A DNA stretch of 64,000 bases from Actinophytocola sp035634895. GTDB taxonomy: Bacteria; Actinomycetota; Actinomycetes; Mycobacteriales; Pseudonocardiaceae. The notes beneath the pieces were generated by a model. The model did no database searches. It was not told the origin of the DNA and saw nothing but the letters and a program-made list of their open reading frames with translations. Positions within the stretch are counted from its first letter, which is position 1; the number at the start of each line of letters is the position of its first letter. The translations under genes were made by a program, and so were the position numbers. The DNA is taken from the NCBI RefSeq assembly GCF_035634895.1, contig NZ_DASQCC010000119.1, positions 34,729 through 98,728 on the forward strand, read 5' to 3'. Shown one piece after another: positions 27,401 through 34,460 of the stretch.

Positions 27401-27713
27401 CGTGACCGCACGCAACGCGATCGAGGCCCGCGTGCTCGTCACCGACCGGATGACGCCGCTGCACGTGCAGGGCCGCGTGGTCGAGCAGATCGGGATGCCG
27501 TTCCACTGGGGACCGAACGGGTTGAGCAAGGGCGACTCGGCCAACGAGCTGACGCCGATGGCGCTGGACCCGAACGCGCACATCCAGGAGGACAAGGCGT
27601 TCAGCGCGGACATCCGTCCGGGGCGCCGGCCACGGGGACCGGCGCTGCCCGCGCTGGTCCGTTCCTACCAGGAACGAGCCGGCATCACCGAACACACGGG
27701 CACGGAGGTGTGA
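24489..27713 (+). CDS. fdhA: Formate dehydrogenase catalytic subunit, Cys form
   Basis: A 1074-residue molybdopterin oxidoreductase that oxidises formate to CO2. The N-terminal [4Fe-4S] site is CPYCAVGCG with a later RLCPKGSA (residues about 43-78). The active site stretch NQARVCHSSTVVGLG places Cys181 where E. coli FdnG has selenocysteine, with His182 next to it. GRGGATGFMQDLQHSD and FAECHPVGFQWVM are molybdenum-cofactor contacts. The C-terminal MopB domain ends near KAFSADIRPGR. No Tat signal is present and an in-frame TAA 12 bases upstream excludes a longer start, so the subunit probably stays on the cytoplasmic side. The stop lies 3 bases before the iron-sulfur subunit gene. Confidence 0.95.
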   Translation: MWPVFRQLTGTDRTGRGEAVKSRRTAQRKPRTATADRVVKSICPYCAVGCGQDIYVKNEKVVQIEGDPDSPISRGRLCPKGSATLQLTTGASRHHQVLYRPPHATDWQPLDLDTAMDMVADRVIRTRAETWQGEHDGVATNRTMGIASLGGATLDNEENYLIKKLFTSLGVVQIENQARVCHSSTVVGLGTSFGRGGATGFMQDLQHSDCIIIEGSNFAECHPVGFQWVMAAKARGATVIHVDPRFTRTSALSDLHVPLRAGTDIAFLGGLINHVLSTDSYFHDFVVPYTNAATIVGEDFQDTDDLDGLFSGFDEQTRQYKVDTWSYDGVPVAPASGQRDQTPGREHADVRDTARGEQHGSGGATTDVRHVKEDRTLQHPRCVFQILKRHYARYTPAMVTEICGIPEATFRKVCRALVENSGPERTSQFVYAVGWTQHTTGSQFIRAACVLQLLLGNVGRPGGGIQALRGHASIQGSSDIPTLFNLLPGYLPMPYAHHQQTLETFIAADSAKKGFWANMDAYVVSLLKAWWGDKAQQDNDFCFDYLPRLTGSHGHYDNVMEQLKGNCKGYFLFGENPAVGSANAKMQRMGMANLDWLVVRDFSLIESAMWWQDGPEVQTGELSCEDNATEVFFFPAAAHTEKDGSFTNTNRWLQWHHAAVLPDGDARSDLWFTYHLGRRIREKLAGSTDPVDRPVLDLTWDYPVEGPLDEPSAEAVLAEINGFDPGGKPLSAYTQLKADGSTSCGCWIYCGVHADGVNQAARRKPWTEQDWVAAEWAWAWPANRRILYNRASARPDGTPWSERKKLVWWDAENGRWTGYDVPDYEPTKPPDYRPAEDALGVAAIAGDEPFIMQSDGKGWLYAPAGVLDGPLPTHYEPQDSPFPNALYVQKRNPARLLYPHEFNRYAPSGNEPGSDVFPYVVTTYRLTEHFTAGGMTRWTPYLAELQPEMFCEVSPELAARKGLYNGGWATIVTARNAIEARVLVTDRMTPLHVQGRVVEQIGMPFHWGPNGLSKGDSANELTPMALDPNAHIQEDKAFSADIRPGRRPRGPALPALVRSYQERAGITEHTGTEV

Positions 27714-27716
27714 GAC

Positions 27717-28571
27717 GTGACCGGGACCTGTGAGGACCCCCAGCCACGCGTGGGTTTCTTCACCGACACGAGCGTGTGCATCGGTTGCAAGGCCTGCGAG
27801 GTGGCGTGCAAGGAGTGGAACGCGATCCCGGACACCGGGCTCGACTTCACCGGCATGTCCTACGACAACACCGGCGGCCTCGGCGCGGACACCTGGCGGC
27901 ACGTGGCGTTCATCGAGCAGCGGAAACCGTTGGGCGGCCAGGACACCGGCCGGTCCACAGTGGATCTCGGGATGCCGGCGATGCCGGGCCAGGAGGAGGG
28001 TTCGGAGTTCCGCTGGCTGATGGCGTCGGACGTGTGCAAGCACTGCACGCACGCCGCCTGCCTCGACGTGTGCCCGACGGGTGCCTTGTTCCGCACGGAG
28101 TTCGGCACGGTCGTGGTGCAGGAGGACATCTGCAACGGCTGCGGCTACTGCGTGCCCGCCTGCCCGTACGGCGTGATCGACCAGCGCGAGGACGACGGCC
28201 GGGTGTGGAAGTGCACGATGTGCTACGACCGGCTGGGCGCCGGCCAGGAACCCGCCTGCGCCAAGGCATGTCCGACCGACTCCATCCAGTTCGGCGAGCT
28301 GGACGTGCTGCGGGCGCGGGCCGACGAGCGCCTGGCGCAGCTGCACGACGCGGGCATCGACGACGCCCAGCTGTACGGCCGGGACCCGGACGACGGCGTC
28401 GGCGGGACCAGCGCGTTCTTCCTGCTGCTGGACAGGCCGGAGGTGTACGGCCTGCCGCCGGACCCGGTGGTGACGACCCGTGACCTGCCGACGATGTGGC
28501 GCCGCGCGGCGACCGCCGCCGGCGCGCTGCTCGTGGGCCTCGCGGCCACGTTCCTGGGGAGCAAACGATGA
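27717..28571 (+). CDS. fdhB: Formate dehydrogenase iron-sulfur subunit
   Basis: A 284-residue electron-transfer subunit with four [4Fe-4S] motifs: CIGCKACEVAC (about residue 20), CKHCTHAACLDVC (about 105), CNGCGYCVPAC (about 138) and CTMC with CAKAC (about 165-180). A hydrophobic C-terminal helix (AAGALLVGLAATFLG) should anchor it to the membrane next to the NrfD subunit, as in FdnH. GTG 27717 follows the catalytic gene after 3 bases, and its TGA overlaps the next ATG by four bases. It passes electrons from the molybdenum site to the membrane subunit. Confidence 0.95.
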   Translation: MTGTCEDPQPRVGFFTDTSVCIGCKACEVACKEWNAIPDTGLDFTGMSYDNTGGLGADTWRHVAFIEQRKPLGGQDTGRSTVDLGMPAMPGQEEGSEFRWLMASDVCKHCTHAACLDVCPTGALFRTEFGTVVVQEDICNGCGYCVPACPYGVIDQREDDGRVWKCTMCYDRLGAGQEPACAKACPTDSIQFGELDVLRARADERLAQLHDAGIDDAQLYGRDPDDGVGGTSAFFLLLDRPEVYGLPPDPVVTTRDLPTMWRRAATAAGALLVGLAATFLGSKR

Positions 28572-29560
28572 CCGACATCCATGAGCAGGACTCGGCGGCG
28601 CCGCCGGACCGCACCGCGGTGACCGGGCGTCGGAAGGGCCGCGGGCGGGGCGAGCAGCCGATGGTGCCCGACGCGTCGTTCGCCAGCTACTACGGCAGGC
28701 CCGTGCTGAACAAGCCGACCTGGCAGGCGCGGGACATCGCGGGCTACTTCTTCCTCGGCGGCCTGGCCGGCGCGTCGTCGGTGCTGGCGGCGGGCGCGCA
28801 GCTGACCGGGCGGCCGGCGCTCGCGCGTGGCTGCAAGGCCGGCGCCCTGGTCGCCATCTCGGGTTCCCTGTTCGCCCTCGTCCACGACCTCGGCCGCCCG
28901 GCGCGGTTCGTGAACATGCTGCGGGTGGCCAAGCCGACGTCGCCGATGAGCGTCGGCACCTGGCTGCTCACGGCGTACGGACCGGCGGCGGGTGCGGCGG
29001 CCGTCTCGGAGCTGACCGGCCTGCTCCCCCGGGTGGGCCGGGTCGCGTCGGTGGCCGCCGGCCTGTTGGGCCCGGCGGTCGCGGCGTACACGGCGCCACT
29101 TCTCGCGAACACGGCCGTGCCGACGTGGCATGCGGGGCACCGGGACCTGCCGTTCGTGTTCGTCGGCTCGGCCGCGGCCGCGGCGGGTGGGCTGGGGATG
29201 CTGGTCGCCCCCGTCGCCGAGGCGGGGCCCGCACGTCGTGCCGTGCTCACGGGTGCGCTGTGCGAGCTCACCGCGGCGGCACGGATGGAGCGGACCATGG
29301 GCCTGGCCGCCGAGCCGCTGCACACCGGCCGCGGTGGCACGCTCATGCGGGCGGCCAGGGCGTTGACGGTGACGGGCGCGGTCCTCGGCGGGATGCTGGG
29401 CCGGCGCTCGCGAGCGGCGGCCGTGCTGGGCGGGGTGGCCGCGCTGGCCGGGTCGGCCTGCACCCGTTTCGGCATCTTCCACGCGGGCGTGGCCTCCGCC
29501 GAGGATCCCAAGTACACCGTCCGACCACAACGCGAGCGGCTGCGGGCCTCAGGGCTCTAG
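28568..29560 (+). CDS. NrfD/PsrC-like membrane subunit of formate dehydrogenase
   Basis: A 330-residue polytopic membrane protein, first 65 residues soluble, then about eight hydrophobic segments (for example DIAGYFFLGGLAGASSVLA and ALVAISGSLFALVHDLGRP). The GYFFLGG and LGRPARFVNMLRV motifs are typical of NrfD/PolD-type quinone-interacting subunits. It replaces the cytochrome b subunit of FdnGHI, so electrons probably go to menaquinone without heme. The ATG overlaps the fdhB stop (ATGA). The end overlaps the convergent PrmC-like gene by 12 bp. Confidence 0.9.
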   Translation: MTDIHEQDSAAPPDRTAVTGRRKGRGRGEQPMVPDASFASYYGRPVLNKPTWQARDIAGYFFLGGLAGASSVLAAGAQLTGRPALARGCKAGALVAISGSLFALVHDLGRPARFVNMLRVAKPTSPMSVGTWLLTAYGPAAGAAAVSELTGLLPRVGRVASVAAGLLGPAVAAYTAPLLANTAVPTWHAGHRDLPFVFVGSAAAAAGGLGMLVAPVAEAGPARRAVLTGALCELTAAARMERTMGLAAEPLHTGRGGTLMRAARALTVTGAVLGGMLGRRSRAAAVLGGVAALAGSACTRFGIFHAGVASAEDPKYTVRPQRERLRASGL

Positions 29561-30322
29561 GCGTCCGACCACCACGGTCGCGCCGAGGTCGTCGTCGGTC
29601 ACGATCTCCGGTGCCAGGCCGGCCGCGGCGACCATCGCCGTCGCCACGGGTGCCTGCCCGGTACTCGTCTCGAACAGCAGGTACCCGCCCGGCGCGAGCC
29701 AGGCCGGGGCCCCGGCGACGGTCCGGCGCAGCACGTCGAGCCCGTCGGCGCCGCCGTCCAGCGCGACGAGCGGCTCGTGCAGCCGGGCCTCGGGCGGCAT
29801 CAGCGCCACGGCGCCGGAGGGCACGTACGGCGCGTTCGCGACCAGCACGTTCACCCTGCCACGCAAGGAGTCCGGCAGCGGCTCGTACAGATCGCCCTCG
29901 AACACCGTGCCGGTGACGTTCCCGCGCGCGCACCGGACCGCGGCCGGTTCTACGTCAGAGGCGAAGACCTCGACACCCGGCACCGCCGCGTACACCGCGG
30001 CGCCCACCGCCCCGGAGCCGCAGCACAGGTCCACGACGACCGCGCCGCGTCCGGTGAGCGCCGTGGCGTGCCGGGCCAGCAGCTCGGTGCGCCGCCGTGG
30101 CACGAAGACCCCCGGCTCCAGCACGATCCGCAGGCCGAGGAACTCGGCCCAGCCCAGGACCTGTTCGAGCGGTTCCCCGCCGACCCGCCGCTCGATCATC
30201 GCGTCGAGCTCCGCCGGGCCGGCCGCCGCCTCGACGAGCAGCCGCGCCTCGTCCTCCGCGAACACGCAGCCCGCGGCACGCAACCGCGCGATGACAGCGG
30301 ATCGTGGCACCACGGAGGCCAT
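29549..30322 (-). CDS. PrmC/HemK-related methyltransferase of unknown substrate
   Basis: A 257-residue SAM methyltransferase close to the glutamine-N5 methyltransferase PrmC. It has the helical N-domain (IARLRAAGCVFAEDEARLLVE), PGVFVPRRRTE, motif I VVVDLCCGSGAVGAAV, and VLVANAPYVPSGAV. The usual NPPY is NAPY here, which marks the TIGR03704 group whose substrate is not known. ATG 30322 starts 8 bases after the enoyl-CoA hydratase stop, so the two form an operon. It converges with and overlaps the formate dehydrogenase membrane subunit by 12 bp. Confidence 0.88.
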   Translation of the reverse strand: MASVVPRSAVIARLRAAGCVFAEDEARLLVEAAAGPAELDAMIERRVGGEPLEQVLGWAEFLGLRIVLEPGVFVPRRRTELLARHATALTGRGAVVVDLCCGSGAVGAAVYAAVPGVEVFASDVEPAAVRCARGNVTGTVFEGDLYEPLPDSLRGRVNVLVANAPYVPSGAVALMPPEARLHEPLVALDGGADGLDVLRRTVAGAPAWLAPGGYLLFETSTGQAPVATAMVAAAGLAPEIVTDDDLGATVVVGRLEP

Positions 30323-30330
30323 CGGGTGCC

Positions 30331-31062
30331 CTATCGCTTCGACAGTTCGGCCAGGTAGCCGCTCAGCCGCGCGTGTGTCCCCGGCTCGGCCCAGAGCGCG
30401 GCCACGGCCTGGTCGTCGACGTCGCGGCGCGCCGCGATCCGCTCGTGTGCCGGCGCGTGCAGCTGCCGCTTGGCGAGCGCGTACACCGCGGCGGGCACGG
30501 CGGCGAGCTTCGCCGCCGAGGCCACCGCGGCCGCGAGGAGATCCTCGGTCACGACCTCGTGGACCAGGCCGACGCGGCGCGCCTCCGCGGGGTCGAGCCG
30601 GGGCGCGGTCAGCACCAGCCGGTCGGCCGCCGGGCCGGTCGCGTGCCGCATCACCTCGATGGCGACGGTCGGGAACGGCACCCCGGCCGCCAGCTCGGTG
30701 AGGCCGATCGTGCCGCCGGACATGAACCGCAGGTCACACGCGGCGGCCAGCACGCACCCACCGGCGAGCGCGTGCCCGTTGACGGCCGCCACCACGGGCC
30801 GCGGGTGGTCGAACACCGCCAGGAACGCGGCGGACAGCGCCGGCAGGAACTCCTCGACGTAGGCGGCGCCGCCGGCCACGATCCGCTTGAGGTCGACCCC
30901 GGCCGAGAACGACCGGCCGGCGCCGGTGAGCACGACCGGCGCGTCGCCGGTGGCCGCCAGTGCGCCGGGCAGCGCGCGGAGCAGCTCCACGTCGAGCGCG
31001 TTGACCGGTCCGTGGTCGAGCGTGAGAACGGCGACGTCGCCGTGGGTGGTCGTCCCGATCAT
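30331..31062 (-). CDS. Enoyl-CoA hydratase/isomerase family protein
   Basis: A 243-residue crotonase-fold enzyme. The first strand is VAVLTLDHGPVNALD, the first oxyanion-hole loop FSAGVDLKRI (near residue 55), the second GHALAGGCVLAAACDLRFM (near 95-113), and GLTELAAGVPFP carries the likely catalytic Glu. It acts on a CoA thioester of unknown chain. ATG 31062 is 122 bases upstream-divergent from the sigma fusion gene. The PrmC-like gene follows after 8 bases. Confidence 0.88.
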   Translation of the reverse strand: MIGTTTHGDVAVLTLDHGPVNALDVELLRALPGALAATGDAPVVLTGAGRSFSAGVDLKRIVAGGAAYVEEFLPALSAAFLAVFDHPRPVVAAVNGHALAGGCVLAAACDLRFMSGGTIGLTELAAGVPFPTVAIEVMRHATGPAADRLVLTAPRLDPAEARRVGLVHEVVTEDLLAAAVASAAKLAAVPAAVYALAKRQLHAPAHERIAARRDVDDQAVAALWAEPGTHARLSGYLAELSKR

Positions 31063-31109
31063 GTGGCCAGCGTGACACGGTGCGACGGATGGCGGTACGA
31101 ATCGGTGGT

Positions 31110-31148
31110 GGAAAGTCGTAAGGTTCTGCCGGTTCGGGGGCTCTCACC
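31110..31148 (+). promoter_or_regulatory. Shared bipartite ECF-type promoter motif, site 1
   Basis: GGAAAGTCGTAAGG (31110-31123), 15 bases, then GGCTCTCACC (31139-31148), with the first base 74 before the GTG of the sigma fusion gene. The same arrangement recurs at 32813-32850 before the next gene. GGAA is typical of ECF -35 elements. Recognition by the fused sigma factor is inferred. Confidence 0.6.
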
Positions 31149-31183
31149 ATCAGCAAGGCTTGTTTTTCGTCGGAGGTACACCC

Positions 31184-32797
31184 GTGTCCGAGCACAGTGA
31201 CGCCGAGTTGGTCGCCGGTGTGCTCGCGGGCGACCGGGACGCGTTCGCGGCCGTCTACGACCGCTACGCCGACCGGTTGCACGACTTCTGCCACTCCGTG
31301 CTCCGCGACCGGGACGAGGCCGCGGACGCCGTGCAGGACACGTTCGTGCTCGCCGCACAACGCCTTGTTCAGCTCAACGACCCGGATCGGCTCCGGCCCT
31401 GGTTGTACGCCGTCGCGCGCAGCGTGGCGCTACGCCGGGTACGGGCCCGCCGCCGAGTCGTGCTCGACGAGGTGGGAGAGATGGCGGACACGGACCCGGG
31501 GCCGCATCGTGCGGCCGAGCAGGAGGCGTTACGCGAGTTGGTGTGGACGGCGGCCGGCGGGCTGTCGGAACGCGACCGCGCCCTGCTCGACCTGCACCTG
31601 CGCCAGGGCCTGGAGGGCGCCGAGCTTGGCGAGGCCATGGGCGTCAGCACCAGCCACGCCTACGTGTTGCTGACGAGGCTGCGCGACCAGGTCGAACGGT
31701 CGCTGGGCGCGCTGCTCATCGCCCGCCTCGGCCGCGCGGACTGCACGGAGCTGGACGCGGTGCTGTCCGGCTGGGACGGCAAGTTCTCTCCGATCATGCG
31801 CAAGCGGGTCGCCCGGCACGTGGACCAGTGCGACGTGTGTGCCGACCGCAGGCGGATCGCGGTCAGCCCGTGGGCGCTGCTTGCGGGCGTGCCACTGCTG
31901 CCGGCACCGCTGTTCCTGCGGGACCGCGTGATGGCGCAGGTCCAACTCGCGTCGATGGACGTCCCGACCGAACAGAACCCGACGACCGAGCACGGCGAGA
32001 GCGGCGAGGGACAGGGCGGTACGGGCCAGGGCGCCGGGAGGACGGGGGCCGGCGCGGGTACCGCGGCCGGCGCCGGCCTGGCGGTCGAGGCGGCGCTGGC
32101 TGCGGAGGAGTCCGACGAACGGGCGGTAGGTGGGCCGTTCAGCTCGCGGCGCGCCAAGGTGACGGCGGCGGCCGCGGCCGTGCTGGCGTTGCTGGTCGCG
32201 GGCATGGCCGTCGTGTACTGGCGCGGTGACACGGTGGAAGGCAAGCCGCTGGCACTGGAGAACTCCGTCGCGCTGCCGACCACCACCGACACGACCCGGA
32301 CCGCCACGACGACCCCCACCGCCACGACGGTCCCGACCACGACGACGGGACCCACCACGACCACCCGCAAGACCACCACCCGCAGAACCACCACGACGAC
32401 ACGGCCCGTCACGACGACGACGAACGTGGTGCAGCCACCACCACCGCCGCCGCCTCCCCCGCCGTCGGGCGACACGACGCCGCCGGTGGTCACCAGCGCG
32501 TCGGCCGAGCCGACCACGATCTACGCCACGTACTGCCAGCAGTCCCCCGCCAGCAGCTCGGTCCAGGCGACCGCGAGCGACGACGTCGGCGTCACCTCGG
32601 TCACGCTGACCTGGAGCGGGAAGGCGGGGAGCGGGAGCGCGGCCATGTCCCGCGACGGCGACACCTGGTACTCCGGGATGGGCGACTTCGCCAACCCCGG
32701 CGACGTCAGCTGGCGGGTGATCGCCACCGACGCGGCCGGGAACACCAGCGAGCCGCGATCGGGGCGGATCACCGTTCGGGACTGCCCCGTCGGCTAG
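31184..32797 (+). CDS. ECF sigma factor fused to zinc-finger anti-sigma, TM helix and Ig-like ectodomain
   Basis: A 537-residue one-piece signalling protein. Sigma region 2 spans about residues 20-88 (FAAVYDRYADRLHDF, DAVQDTFVLAAQRL), region 4 about 122-175 (GLSERDRALLDLHLRQGLEG, VSTSHAYVLLTRLRDQV). A zinc anti-sigma-like site follows: Cys187, His212, Cys216, Cys219 (RHVDQCDVC). After a Gly-rich linker comes one membrane helix (about 325-346), a Thr/Pro-rich stalk (about 360-430, including ten consecutive prolines) and an Ig-like domain with two cysteines (about 435-537). GTG 31184 has GGAGG 7 bases before. Sigma, inhibitor and receptor are thus in cis; release probably needs cleavage or a conformational signal. 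Related C-terminally extended ECF groups are known in actinobacteria, the exact combination may be new. Confidence 0.9.
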   Translation: MSEHSDAELVAGVLAGDRDAFAAVYDRYADRLHDFCHSVLRDRDEAADAVQDTFVLAAQRLVQLNDPDRLRPWLYAVARSVALRRVRARRRVVLDEVGEMADTDPGPHRAAEQEALRELVWTAAGGLSERDRALLDLHLRQGLEGAELGEAMGVSTSHAYVLLTRLRDQVERSLGALLIARLGRADCTELDAVLSGWDGKFSPIMRKRVARHVDQCDVCADRRRIAVSPWALLAGVPLLPAPLFLRDRVMAQVQLASMDVPTEQNPTTEHGESGEGQGGTGQGAGRTGAGAGTAAGAGLAVEAALAAEESDERAVGGPFSSRRAKVTAAAAAVLALLVAGMAVVYWRGDTVEGKPLALENSVALPTTTDTTRTATTTPTATTVPTTTTGPTTTTRKTTTRRTTTTTRPVTTTTNVVQPPPPPPPPPPSGDTTPPVVTSASAEPTTIYATYCQQSPASSSVQATASDDVGVTSVTLTWSGKAGSGSAAMSRDGDTWYSGMGDFANPGDVSWRVIATDAAGNTSEPRSGRITVRDCPVG

Positions 32798-32812
32798 AAA
32801 AAAAGTTTCTAC

Positions 32813-32850
32813 GGAAAGTTGTAAGGACCTCGCCAGCGGCGGCTCCTACC
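32813..32850 (+). promoter_or_regulatory. Shared bipartite ECF-type promoter motif, site 2
   Basis: GGAAAGTTGTAAGG (32813-32826), 14 bases, then GGCTCCTACC (32841-32850). The first base lies 71 before the GTG of the following gene, against 74 at site 1. It starts 16 bases after the sigma gene stop, so the downstream gene has its own promoter. Confidence 0.6.
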
Positions 32851-32883
32851 GGTCGACACACCGTCCACCGGAGGGACAACACC

Positions 32884-33360
32884 GTGAGGGCTCTACTCAC
32901 AGCAGCATTCCTGCTGACCACGCTCCTGTTCTCGGGCCACGAGGCGACCGCCGCCCCACCGACGGCCGCCGACCCGCCCGGCATCCTGACGCCGGCCGAT
33001 CCGCCGGAGCCCCAGCCGTGCCGCAAGGTCGGGCCGGTCCCCTGTGACGTCACGTTCCCGACCCTGACGGTCGACGTCCCGACCACGCCGTCCGAGCCGT
33101 CCGAGCCGGCGGGTGAGCCGTCCACAACCGCCGTCACCACACCGGCCGAGGAGGCGTCGAGCACCCCTGCGTCCGGCGACGGCACCTCGACCGGCGACGG
33201 CACGGCGGCGGGCTCGGCACGCACAGCCTCGCCCGTGAGCCCTCCCGGCCCGGCCGGCACGGACTGGTGGCTCATCACGATTCCGGTCCTCGCGTTGCTG
33301 GCACTCGCGGCCGCCGGCACCGTGCTGCTCATCCAGCGCTCCGAGCGCCCCCCGCGCTGA
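32884..33360 (+). CDS. Pro/Thr-rich type I membrane protein, likely sigma target
   Basis: A 158-residue exported protein. Signal peptide MRALLTAAFLLTTLLFSGHEATA, then a short region with two cysteines (PCRKVGPVPCDVTF), a long Pro/Ser/Thr-rich stretch (about 55-125), a membrane helix (WLITIPVLALLALAAAGTVLL) and a short basic tail QRSERPPR. There is no LPxTG, so anchoring is by the helix. GTG 32884 has GGAGGGA upstream. The shared promoter motif suggests that the upstream sigma fusion drives it; it may be a partner or cell-wall-probing stalk. No known family was recognised. Confidence 0.8.
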   Translation: MRALLTAAFLLTTLLFSGHEATAAPPTAADPPGILTPADPPEPQPCRKVGPVPCDVTFPTLTVDVPTTPSEPSEPAGEPSTTAVTTPAEEASSTPASGDGTSTGDGTAAGSARTASPVSPPGPAGTDWWLITIPVLALLALAAAGTVLLIQRSERPPR

Positions 33361-33590
33361 CCGCCCGGCGGACCACCGCACGCCGGCGAACCACCACACG
33401 GCAAGGCACAGCAAGACAAGCACAGCAGTCGGCGGACCACCACACGCCGACAGACAAACGCCGAAAGACCACCACGCGGCCGACCACCACACGCGACATG
33501 GCCGCGAACGCGAGAGAGCACGGCGCGACGAACCACCACCACAGCGCCACCAAAGACGTCGTTCCACAGACACCGAGGGGAAACAGAGAA
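33361..33590. repeat. Gap with degenerate GACCACCACACG repeats
   Basis: This 230-base gap after the membrane protein gene holds about six imperfect copies of a 12-15 base motif, GACCACCACACG (for example near 33436, 33482 and 33532), with A-rich joints. The repeats start right after the stop codon. No gene is supported here; the 3' part holds the ribosome site of the LuxR gene (GAGGGGAAACAGAGAA). Confidence 0.65.
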
Positions 33591-34223
33591 ATGCAGGCAA
33601 TCACCCGTACCAACGTCCTCGTCCGCGCAACCGACCCCATCCTCCAGAACGGCGTCTGCATGACGCTGCGCACCAGGCCGGAGGTCTGGCTCGCCGACGA
33701 CAAGGCCGACCCCGCCAACACGGTCGCGCTCGTCGCCGCCGACCGGTTCGACGGCCGCACCACCGAGCTGCTCCGCGCCGTCCAGGGCCGTGGCTTCACC
33801 AAGATCGTCCTGATCGCCGGGGAGGTCGCCGAGGCCGAGGTGCTCACCGCGGTCGAGTCCGGTGTCTGCGCGGTGGCGCGCCGGTCCGAGGCCACCCCGG
33901 ACGTGCTCGTCCGCCTGGTGAAGGCGGCGGCCGCCGGCGAGGGCGCCCTGCCGCCGGACCTGCTCGGCCGCCTGCTCAACCAGGTCTCCCGCCTGCAGCG
34001 GCACGTCCTCGAACCCCGGGGCCTGCAGCTCGCCGGCATCACCAACCGCGAGTCGGAGGTGTTGCGGCTGGTCGCGTCCGGCTTCTCCACCCAGGAGATC
34101 GCCGAGAAGCTCTGCTACTCGCAACGCACGGTGAAGAGCATCCTGCACGACGTGACCAACCGGTTCCACCTCAGGAACCGGGCACACGCCGTCGCGTACG
34201 CGCTCCGGGAGGGCCTCATCTGA
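33591..34223 (+). CDS. LuxR-family (NarL-like) transcription regulator
   Basis: A 210-residue regulator with a receiver-like N-terminal half and a GerE/LuxR helix-turn-helix at residues about 145-205 (ITNRESEVLRLVASGFSTQE, IAEKLCYSQRTVKSILHDV). The N-terminal half lacks the usual acidic pocket and phospho-Asp (it reads VLVRATDPILQNGV and VALVAADRFDGRT), so it is probably not a phosphorylated response regulator. ATG 33591 is close to a GAGG site; the longer frame runs through repeat DNA. It follows the membrane protein and precedes the RsbW-like gene, completing a putative signalling block. Confidence 0.88.
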   Translation: MQAITRTNVLVRATDPILQNGVCMTLRTRPEVWLADDKADPANTVALVAADRFDGRTTELLRAVQGRGFTKIVLIAGEVAEAEVLTAVESGVCAVARRSEATPDVLVRLVKAAAAGEGALPPDLLGRLLNQVSRLQRHVLEPRGLQLAGITNRESEVLRLVASGFSTQEIAEKLCYSQRTVKSILHDVTNRFHLRNRAHAVAYALREGLI

Positions 34224-34255
34224 TAAGACTTGTGGTCGTTTTGGTCACAATGGGG

Positions 34256-34282
34256 GCGGGGCGCTCGCGTGAGCGTCCCCGC
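34256..34282 (+). terminator. Hairpin after LuxR gene
   Basis: An 11-bp GC-rich stem (GCGGGGCGCTC, loop GCGT) with one bulged T in the 3' arm, 33 bases after the LuxR stop. No T tract follows. Likely a terminator. Confidence 0.5.
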
Positions 34283-34460
34283 AACCGCAGGTCAGGGCAT
34301 ATGACGTGCTCACAGCCCCGGTACGGAAGGGGCTGCCCCCGCGAAGACGACTTGCGGGAGTTAGTAACCTGCAGCCCTGAAGGCAACGCCCAACGTGAGG
34401 GGCATTGCCCGACACAAGGGTTTCGCGGCAAGATCACCGGGCGTCTCCCGAGGTTGGGAT

